Part shown: positions 56,499-64,000 of the stretch, piece after piece
How positions within the stretch are numbered: position 1 is the stretch's first letter
How the letters are laid out: the number at the start of each line of letters is the position of its first letter
NCBI RefSeq assembly: GCF_019393635.1
Contig: NC_057863.1
Coordinates: forward strand, 622,537,791 to 622,601,790
Reading direction: 5' to 3'
Length of the DNA stretch: 64,000 nucleotides
Origin: Dromiciops gliroides
Taxonomy: Eukaryota; Chordata; Mammalia; Microbiotheria; Microbiotheriidae
The notes under the pieces: model-generated
What the model was told of the DNA's origin: nothing
The model's input: the letters and a program-made list of their open reading frames with translations, nothing else
The model's database searches: none
Translations under genes and position numbers: made by a program

Positions 56499-57255
56499 CT
56501 AGAACACAAACAACAACAACAACAAATCAGTGAGTTCCCATGGAGATCCTGATGGAGCAGAGATTTAGAGGTTGTTCCCCTAATCGGATCTCATTTTACA
56601 AAGAAAGAAACTGAGGCCCTGAGAGGAAGCAGAGGAGCACAGACCTAGAAGTGGATGGGACCTCACACATCAAATCCAACCCCCTCGTTTACAGATGATT
56701 AAAATGAAGCCTGAAGAAGTAAACAGACTTGCCTAAGGTCACAGAAGACAGGAAGCATCAAAGGTGGGATTTGAACCCAGTACCTCGGACTACAACTCCT
56801 GCTCAACTTCTTGGCAACACCATTAGTAAGAGCCCCAAATGATACCATAGAGGAAACAGACCAGAGAAAGATGGGAAGAAGAGAAAACAAATGCTTGTTG
56901 ATTAAGAAAAAAGAAAATTTAATTTTAAAAAAGTATAAGCAATATCTTTGAAGCATATGAATCCATCTTTGATGGAAACAGCAAAGGACCAGGAAGTCAA
57001 AACTGTTACTGATCTTAATTTCTAAGGTTAGTGATATATATATGGCTAAATTTTACTTTCTATTAATTACATCAATATCCCCTAATGTCCTCAAAATACT
57101 TGGCTAAACCGTTTCCGAACTTCTAGGATGTGATTAAAACGATAACAATATGACATCATAATTATATGAAGTAGGTTAAGAAATAGTTTAGAACTTAAAA
57201 TACAGGAAATGAGTATTAACCTTTTCCAAGTAGTCCCCTTAGGACTTCACACACT

Positions 57256-57570
57256 TATTCTACCAAACACTTAGAAAACAAAGTTCTTGCAACTATAGTC
57301 CTTGGCAATGTCAAATGGTTCATTATACGAAACTGATATGATTTTATCAGTGGAGATGACACTAAAAAAGAGGCATCGGCATCTGCTTTATTTCCTCTGT
57401 ACTCTACAGACCATGGGAATTTGGCATCTGACTGGCAACCTAACCCTTCCATATGGGTTGTCTCCTCCTTGAGAGAAGGAACCATGTTGCTTTTCTATTT
57501 TTATCCCCAATGCTTAGTAGAGAGCTGTGCCTACAGTAAGCATTTAATAAACACTTTATTCATTCAATAA
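57256..57570 (+). pseudogene. Y-box protein fragment joined to an L2-like tail (copy B)
   Basis: The plus strand reads LENKVLATIVLGNVKWFIIRN, stop (57334-57336), YDFISGDDTKK, clearly the first half of a Y-box cold-shock domain (VLGTVKWFNVRNGYGFI-type). Similarity ends near 57372. The following 190 bp resembles the tail of copy A and finishes as an L2-like 3' end with an AATAAA-type motif near 57548. Shared with copy A are Gly-to-Asp before Phe-Ile, loss of the Gly codon before Tyr, and the junction itself. It lies within a TNFRSF8 intron, antisense to that gene. Confidence 0.7.
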
Positions 57571-57924
57571 TTCCCACACTGCTACTATTGTTGGGAATTC
57601 CCTTTAAAAAAAAGTCTGTGACATATTCCTTTGCATCACGACCATCACTGACATCATTTACTGAATCCAAGGAAAGGGACTTGTGATGTCATTGACAGAG
57701 AGAACTTAAAAGTGAGGACACTTCCTCTACCAACCACGCTGGCTGGCACCTCCTCTTCTAACTTGTAGTATTTAGGAGTTTCCTGAAGCACTGAGAGATT
57801 AAGGGACGTGACTAGGCTCACACAGCCAGGATGTGTCACGTGTCTTCCTAGTTTATCGTTTAGCTCTCTACCCACTCACCACTCCATGCTGCTTCCCCAC
57901 AGACACTGAAAGTCTGGTGATCAC

Positions 57925-58125
57925 TTAATGGCATCATCCCCTTTGAGCCTTACAACGGTCCTGTAGGTAGGGTACTAGGGTTATCACCATCCTTGTTCTC
58001 TTTCAGTTCTCTCAGAAACTGAGGCCAAAAAAGAGGTTTGGTGACTTGTTCAAAGTCATACGGTCAAGATTTTAGGCAGGATTTGAACCCAGGTCTTCAT
58101 GAGTCCAAGTCCAGCACTCCATGCA
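57925..58125 (-). mobile_element. MIR-like SINE
   Basis: 'CAGAAACTGAGGCCAAAAAA', 'GTGACTTGTTCAAAGTCATA' and GGATTTGAACCCAGGTCTTC. Confidence 0.65.
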
Positions 58126-58379
58126 TGAATAAATGAGAAATCTTCATATTTTAAGGGTAGACAAAACTTCTAGACATCATATCTGAATTTTATAAAGCAT
58201 TTAAAAATTTTTTGAAATGATTTACACCCAATTTACACACATTTCAAGTAGATAAGAGTGCTTTCCAAGCACACAAACTAGTGAAGGCAATGGTAATAGT
58301 CCTGGAGATGGTAAATACAAGAAACAAAGAGGTGTGTTTGGCTGGGCTGGAATGTGTGTGCCCATTAACCATGGCAGAC

Positions 58380-59660
58380 ACCCAAGGCTCTATCCTGGAC
58401 CCCTTTCCCTACACCCTCTGTGCTATTTCATTTGGTGATCTCATCAGCTCCCCTTCATTCTTTTATGTCATCTTGATGCTGATAATTCTTCAGTCTATGA
58501 TCCAGCCCTAACCAACTCTCCCAACCTCCAGTCTTGCATCTCCAACTGCCTATTAAATATCTCAAACTGAATGTCCTGTAGACATCTTAAACTCTACAGG
58601 TCCAAAACAGAACTCATCATCTTTCCCCAAAAGATGTTTCCTTCTTCCTAACTTTCTTATTATTGTTGAAGGCACCACTATCCTCCAATCAGCCAGGCTC
58701 ACAAATGAAATGTCCTTCTCAATCTTTCACACCCATATCCAGTCTGTTACCACTTCCTATGGGTTGTACCTTGGCACCATCTCTCATATACCCTTCCTCT
58801 CTCCTCTGACACTGCCACCAGCCTACTGGTTGTTCTCTCTCCCTCAAGTCTCCCCACACTCCAGTCCACCCTCCACTCAGCTGTCAAACCGGTCTTCCTA
58901 AAGGACAGGTCTGACCATGTTACTCCCCTATTTAATAAACACTGGTGGCTCCCTATCATCTCCAGCATAAAATAAAAATTCTCTGTTTCACTCTTAAAGC
59001 CTCTCTTAATCTGACCCCAACCTACCTTTCTAGTCTTCTTACACCTTCCTCCCTTCCATAAACTCCACAATCTAGTGACACTGGCTTCCTTGCTGTTCCT
59101 CCATCACCTGACTCCATGTATTTCCCTCCTATTTTCCCTCCTCTCCCTCCTCAATTCCCTGGCTTTCTTTTTTAAAAAAAAAGTTTTTTGGGGGAGGCAT
59201 TCAGAGTTAAGTGACTTGCCCAAGGTCACGCAGCTTATAAGTATCTGAGGTCAGATTTGAACTCAGGTCTTTCAGACTCCAGGGCCAGTGCCACTTAACT
59301 CTCCCCCCTCCTCCACTTTCTTTAAGGCTCAGCTCACATGCCATCTTTTGCAAGAGGTCTTTTCCAATCCTTATGCTAGTGCATTCAAATGCTAGTGCCC
59401 TCCTTTTGAGATTATCTAGAATTCATCCTGTATCTATTTGGTTGACACATAGGTGTTTGCATGTTTTTCTCCCCTTCAGACAATGAGCTCCTTGAGCAGG
59501 AACTGCTTTTGCCTTTCTTTGAATCCCTATCACTTAGCATGGTGCTTGGGCACATAGTAGGTGCTTAATAAAATTTTTATTGATTGATTAATAGTAGGCA
59601 CTTAATAAATGTTTATTGATTGTTTGATAGTAGGTGCTTAAATGCTTATTGATTTGACTT
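58380..59660 (+). mobile_element. L2 remnant, sense, about 1.2 kb
   Basis: L2 3' half: 'GTCTGACCATGTTACTCCCC', 'GTGGCTCCCTATCATCTCCA', 'AATGAGCTCCTTGAGCAGGA', 'TGGTGCTTGGGCACATAGTA' and AATAAA-type termini. An older SINE fragment (about 59170-59300, minus) lies inside. Tandem copies of the TTAATAAA...TGATTGAT end occur at 59560-59660. Confidence 0.75.
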
Positions 59661-59697
59661 GATTTTGAAGGGAATTATATGTTATAAGATTGTAAAG

Positions 59698-59846
59698 GGG
59701 GCGGCTAGGTGGTGCAGTGGATAAAGCACTGGCCCTGGATTAAAAGAGTACCTGAGTTCAAATCTGGCCTCAGACACTTGACACTTACCAGCTGTGTAAC
59801 CCTGGGGAAGTCACTTAATCCCCATTGCCCCGCAAAAAAAAAAAAA
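59698..59846 (+). mobile_element. WSINE1-like CORE-SINE
   Basis: TSD AAGATTGTAAAG at 59686-59697 and 59847-59858. Confidence 0.92.
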
Positions 59847-59858
59847 AGATTGTAAAGA

Positions 59859-60075
59859 TAGAATGGTTATAAAGTGCTTTAAATGCCACACAGAAAAATT
59901 TATATTTGGCCCTACAGGGAGCCACAGAAGTATTTTGAGCAAAGGAGGGACATAGATCTGTATTTTAGGAAAATCAAAATTTACCAGCTGGTTGAAGAGA
60001 GGAGAGATAAGAGAAAGGGAGACCAATTAGGGGACAACTGCAACCATCCAAGCATGATGAGGGCTTATTTCATTA
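59859..60075 (-). mobile_element. L2 body fragment, antisense
   Basis: 'TATTTGGCCCTACAGGGAGC', 'ACCAATTAGGGGACAACTGC' and 'CATGATGAGGGC' fit the L2 body seen at 9030-9240. Confidence 0.6.
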
Positions 60076-60189
60076 TTCTGAGCTCCCAAGACTATTTCGT
60101 TGTGCTAAGGATCATGGGAGCTTTCCTGTTCTTTACCTAAGGGTCATGGAGTCACACATTTCGAGGTGGGAGGGATTGTAGGGATGATC

Positions 60190-60660
60190 TCCCTCATTTG
60201 ATTGAGTGAGAGGCAGCTTGGCATGGTAGAGAGAACACTGGGCTTGGAGTCATGGAGAACTGGGTTCACTTCCTACTTGTGATGCTTCCTTGGCTGTGTG
60301 ACCCTGGTCAAGTCATTTCTTTCTTCTATGATTTTCTTTTCTTTATTTGTTTTTTTACTGGCCATTCATTTCACTAATGAACCTCAGTTTCCTCATCTAT
60401 AAAATGTGGAGGTTGGCTTAGAGATCTTGGACTTTTCTGACCTCTATGTCTATTATTCCATGACACCAGGAAGTTAATGCTCTAAATAGTGATGTGACAA
60501 ACTAGAGGACTTCTGAGATCCCTTCTACTGTCGAATTGATGTGCCTGTAGAGGTGGTGACTTGCCCAAACCCACACAGGTAGTAGGTATCAGAGGCAGGT
60601 TTTGAATCCAGGCCTCTTCGACTCCAGAGCCCGTGTTGATTCCACTGCACTACACAGATA
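60190..60660. mobile_element. MIR-like fragments
   Basis: Plus at about 60205-60480 ('GGCAGCTTGGCATGGTAGAG', 'CTCAGTTTCCTCATCTATAA'); minus at about 60545-60650 ('GTGACTTGCCCAAACCCACA'). Confidence 0.6.
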
Positions 60661-60811
60661 CATGTCAAGTTGTATGTCCTGCTCACTTTTCAGTTTTGTG
60701 GGTCTATGGTCCACAAGGACTTGGATGAGACCCACAAGGGCTGAGCCAGGAACATCTCATTTATAACATCCAGGTATTTAGGGGTGCCGTGTGTTCAGCT
60801 GTATTTTTAAT

Positions 60812-60953
60812 TTTTAAAATTTTTATTTTATTTATTTTTTTTTATGAGGCAATGAGGGTTAAGTGACTTGCCCAAGGTCTGAGGCCAGATTTGAACTCAG
60901 GTCCTCCTGAATCCAGGGCTGGTGCTCTATCTACTGCACCACCTAGCTGTCCC
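60812..60953 (-). mobile_element. CORE-SINE, internally deleted (first of two at one site)
   Basis: Core deleted between TTGCCC and TCTGAGG. The target CAGCTGTATTTTT is present before and after. Confidence 0.85.
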
Positions 60954-60967
60954 CCAGCTGTATTTTT

Positions 60968-61134
60968 TTGTTTTTGTTTTTTGTTTTTTGTTTTTTAGTG
61001 AGGCAATTGGGGTTAAGTGACTTGCCCAGGGTCACACAGCTGGTAAGTGTTAAGTGTCTGAGGCTGGATTTGAACTCAGGTACTCTTGACTCCAGGGCCG
61101 GTGCTCTATCCACCGTGCCACCTAGCTGCCCCCT
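60968..61134 (-). mobile_element. WSINE1-like CORE-SINE (second at the same site)
   Basis: The target recurs as ATCTGTATTTTTTT at the right end. Confidence 0.88.
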
Positions 61135-61529
61135 CCCATCTGTATTTTTTTAAAAAGGTTATTTTGCAACAATACTGCAAACGAGAGAGAAAAAAAATAA
61201 AACAGCAACGGAAATTCTCATTTCAATAAGGACTGAAGAAAGAAAGCAATTGTTTTGAGGAGATTCTCAGCCTGCCAGTTCATGGAAAAAAAACAAGCTA
61301 GAGCCCATCAAAACCCCAAAATCCCCCTTTTGACTGAACAGACGTATCTGATTGTAAAACCGGGTACGTCAGACTCAAAGTGCATGAATGGGAAATTTGA
61401 CACGTTTTGATTCATATGTCAAAAGCCCAGACAAGGGCAAATGGCCCCAAAACAGCCTGGATCCCAGAAGCTCCAATTGCTTAAGTGATGCCCCCTTGAA
61501 TGGCGGTGAAGGCTGAAAGTATCTGGGCA

Positions 61530-62250
61530 CCTCAGAGGCCACCTAGTCTAATCCATACCAGCCTCTGCTGGTGGGTCTCTCGTGAGGAGAAACCTTTCCC
61601 CTCTCCAGGGTGCCTAGGCCATTTGGGGATAGCTCTCATTGTCAGGAGGCTCATGCTGCCCTCCAGCACAAAGTGATCACTTCACAACTTTTCCTCATTG
61701 CTCCTAGGTCTCCCCTCTGGGACAGAAAAATGATGATGATGATAGGGTTAAGATGAAACTTTGCCAATATTATCCTATTTGATCCTCATAAGATCCCTGA
61801 GATAAAGGTGCTATTATTTTCCCATTTTATGGATAAGGAAATAAAGGCAGAAAGGGGTTAAATGACTTATACAAGGTCATACACCCAGTATGTGTCTGAG
61901 GCAGGATTTGAACTCAGATCTGTCTTGACTCCAAGTCCAGTGTTCTTTGCTATCTAGCTGCCTAATTTAATCCATGTTTTTCTAAGTGGCAGCCCTTCAA
62001 AATAGCTATTGAATCCCCTCTAAGTCTTCTCCCATGCTCAGTAACTTCTACTGATCTTTATATGGCATGGACTTGAGGCCTTGATTGCCGTCTTCTGGGA
62101 TGCTCTCCATCCTAAAACATGGTACCCAGAGTTGAACACACTACTCCATCTGTGGTCTGACCAGGGCAGGGTGCACTGGGACTATCGCCTCCTTGCATCT
62201 AGGAGGTAGGCCTCAACTCAGTCTAAGACCTCATTAACTTCTTCAATGGC
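61530..62250 (-). mobile_element. CR1/L3 remnant split by a MIR-like SINE
   Basis: 'TTGGGGATAGCTCTCATTGT', then a MIR-like insert (about 61740-61972), then 'TAAGTCTTCTCCCATGCTCA', 'CTCCATCTGTGGTCTGACCA' and 'GACTATCGCCTCCTTGCATC'. Confidence 0.65.
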
Positions 62251-62416
62251 CCATCCACGGCCAGCAGGTCCGAGGCCCAAGGCCTTTAGCTGTCCTGGTC
62301 TGGACTCTAGGACCTAGCTTTTTAAATTGTAGGTCGCAACCCCATATAGGGTCAAGTAACTGAATGTGGGGTTCGGGAAAAATTTGACAACAGTAAAAGA
62401 TTAAAAATCTTTGATA

Positions 62417-62566
62417 GGGCAGCTAGGTGGCGCAGTGGATAAAGCACCAGCCCTGGATTCAGGAGGACCTGAGTTCAAATCTGGCCTCAGACACTTGATA
62501 CGTTCTAGCTGTGTGACCCTAGGAAAGTCACTTAACCTTCATTGCCCTGCTTAAAAAAAAAAAAAG
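62417..62566 (+). mobile_element. WSINE1-like CORE-SINE
   Basis: Head GGCAGCTAGGTGGCGCAG, 13-A tail. Confidence 0.88.
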
Positions 62567-62699
62567 AAGCTTTGCTATATACCTATATACCCAGGGATGC
62601 ATAAAAATTCCTCAGGTGAAAAGGAGTCATGAGTAGAAAAAGTTTAAATCCTGCTCTAGGTGATATTTCACAGGGAGCTCAGGCCTAGTTAAACTATAA

Positions 62700-63240
62700 C
62701 CTAAACCAACAGCTGCATCAGTCTTCTTGCTGCCCCTGAAATATATCCCTCAAATTCCCACCTCTTGGCCTTTGCCCAATCCCTCCTCATGTTTCCTTCA
62801 AGTGGAGAAATCCCTTTTTTTATCAAACCATAGCTCAGCCGCCACCTCCGAGAAAAGGTCTTTTCTTTTTTTTTCCTTTTTTTTTGGGGGGGAGGGGGAT
62901 TGGTGAGGCAGTTGGGGTTAAGTGACTTGCCCAGGGTCACACAGCTAATGTAAGTGTAAAGTGTCTGAAGCTGGATTTGAACTCAGGTCTTCTTGAATCC
63001 AGGGCCGGTGCTCTATCTACTACACCATCTAGCTGCCCCGAAAAGGTCTTTTCTAATCCCTCCAGTTACTTTCTCTCTGTCTTGAAATTACTTGTATATA
63101 ATGTCTGCATCCTTATCTGGGTACCTGTGGTGGCAACCAAATTGAAAGAATCTCCTTGAGGGCATGGACGATGGCCAGTGCCTAGCACATAGTAGGGCTT
63201 TTATAAATGTTTGTCAAGTTTAATTGAATTAAATTTTTAA
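62700..63240 (+). mobile_element. L2 3' region, sense, split by a SINE
   Basis: 'GCCGCCACCTCCGAGAAAAG' is interrupted by the SINE at 62867-63039, then 'TCTCCTTGAGGGCATGGACG' and 'CACATAGTAGGGCTTTTATA'. Confidence 0.65.
62867..63039 (-). mobile_element. WSINE1-like CORE-SINE
   Basis: TSD GAAAAGGTCTTTTCT at 62852-62866 and 63040-63054. Confidence 0.92.
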
Positions 63241-63608
63241 AAATTTGTTGAGCAAATGGACAAATAAAAGAAAACAAATGAATTCAAGAGTTATCTGTCA
63301 TGGCAATAAGTGTAAAAAGGAGAGAAAATAAATACTGAGAGTTTTAAAAAATTTATCCCCCAGAAAAACAGCTCTCAAGGAAGGGTGCTGGTGGCAGGCA
63401 AGACAGGACCATGGGAGTTCATAGGCTCCAACCAGTCAGTGATTTCCTTCCCCATCCCCCAGATGCCTTATTTTATTTTATAGTAGGGATAGCCGAGTCC
63501 TGAGACAGAGAAAGGAAGGATTATGCTCAAGGTCACATTTTAAGGCTCCTCCTGCTCAGCCAGTGCTCCCTCCCTCTCCTTGCCCATAAACCTCCTCCCC
63601 GCACTTAC

Positions 63609-63659
63609 CCACAGACAGTTTCTCGGGTTGGAAGGTTTGGCCAGAATACAGGTGAAACT
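63609..63659 (-). CDS. TNFRSF8: TNFRSF8 (CD30) membrane-proximal cytoplasmic exon
   Basis: A 51-bp exon, phase 1 in and phase 1 out, encoding (x)FHLYSGQTFQPEKLSV plus the first base of the next codon. The pattern -HLY-x(2)-QT-x-QPx-x-L-x-V matches the human juxtamembrane tail (HLCYPVQTSQP). The acceptor is CTTTCAG at 63666-63660 and the donor G/GTAAGT at 63608-63603. The upstream transmembrane exon is not in the window. Confidence 0.9.
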
Positions 63660-63759
63660 CTGAAAGAGAAGATGGGAGACCTGCAAGGGCTGGTTCTTTC
63701 TAGAATCTTAGGGGCAGGGACAAGGGTAAGGAATAATTATAACAATAATACTTATTTCT

Positions 63760-63960
63760 ATGAAGGTTTTAAGAGCTGCAACATGTTTTCCTTGCAACAA
63801 GCCCATAAAGGAGGTAGCCAGTGAATGGGAGTGAATGGAGGAGACCTTGAAGGTCATCCATCTGGCCTGACCCCCTGAAACCTAAGGCAGTTAAACAGCC
63901 AAGGTCACAGAGCTGCTAGCAAGTGTCAGAGGTGGGGTTTACACCCAGGTCCTTTGACTA
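63760..63960 (-). mobile_element. MIR-like SINE
   Basis: 'GACCTTGAAGGTCATCCATC' and 'AAGGTCACAGAGCTGCTAGC'. Confidence 0.6.
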
Positions 63961-63974
63961 AAAAGCAAATACTC

Positions 63975-64000
63975 GGGGCAGCTAGGTGGCGCAGTGGATA
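63975..64000 (+). mobile_element. WSINE1-like CORE-SINE, cut by window end
   Basis: Only the head GGGGCAGCTAGGTGGCGCAG and six more bases are present. Confidence 0.85.

Larger units (their letters stand above)
56499..63608 (-). other. TNFRSF8: TNFRSF8 intron, about 7.1 kb
   Basis: GT-AG bounded. From high to low coordinate it contains an L2 interrupted by a SINE (62700-63240), a SINE (62417-62566), a CR1/L3 block (61530-62250), a doubly hit SINE site (60797-61155), L2 fragments (59860-60075 minus, 58380-59660 plus), a MIR-like element (57925-58125) and a Y-box/L2 composite (57256-57570). Confidence 0.8.
63660..64000 (-). other. TNFRSF8: TNFRSF8 intron (partial, runs off the right edge)
   Basis: Contains a MIR-like element (about 63760-63960, minus) and the first bases of a WSINE1-like SINE (from 63975, plus) cut by the window end. 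No exon is visible. Confidence 0.8.

Noticed and set aside
1..64000. CRISPR arrays, bacterial operons, rRNA or functional tRNA genes
   Set aside because: None seen; the tRNA-like heads belong to SINEs and lack a complete cloverleaf.

Overview
This window is marsupial nuclear DNA, probably from an Australasian lineage. More than 35 copies of a young tRNA-headed CORE-SINE (the family known as WSINE1 in wallabies) are scattered through it. Each has an A-rich tail and most have clear target-site duplications (TSDs). They lie among older Mar1/MIR-like SINEs and L1, L2 and CR1/L3-type LINE remnants. The family names come from recognition, not from a repeat-library search. Almost all open frames longer than 60 codons are read-through of these repeats or of microsatellites, not genes.

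Two real genes are visible, both on the minus strand and both TNF-receptor superfamily members. At the right, four coding exons of TNFRSF8 (CD30) form one uninterrupted reading frame: 63609-63659, 56473-56498, 53587-53779 and 51299-51537. They encode 168 residues of the cytoplasmic tail down to the stop codon, including both TRAF-binding motifs. The transmembrane and extracellular exons lie beyond base 64000. At the left, inside a CpG-rich block (about 11.1-12.4 kb), is coding exon 1 of TNFRSF1B (TNFR2), 11753-11830: a 26-residue signal-peptide exon of the same length and phase as the human one. Everything from 11752 down to 1 is read as TNFRSF1B intron 1. The order TNFRSF8 then TNFRSF1B, head to tail, matches human chromosome 1p36.

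Layout: 1-11752 TNFRSF1B intron 1, mostly L2, SINEs and simple repeats; 11100-12420 CpG island, promoter and exon 1; 12420-50350 intergenic and repeat-dense, with a 5'-truncated L1 at 47545-49857; about 50350-51298 probable TNFRSF8 3' UTR; 51299-64000 TNFRSF8 3' exons and introns.

The most unusual signal is a pair of related composite elements near 40.6-41.1 kb and 57.25-57.57 kb. In each, a decayed fragment of a Y-box protein cold-shock domain is joined to an L2-like 3' tail, at the same breakpoint and with shared derived changes. They may be two copies of an undescribed retroposon family whose head came from an mRNA. Other points of note are a 33-bp minisatellite unit at three separate places, repeated SINE insertion at the same target sites, and microsatellites sitting exactly at SINE 3' tails.
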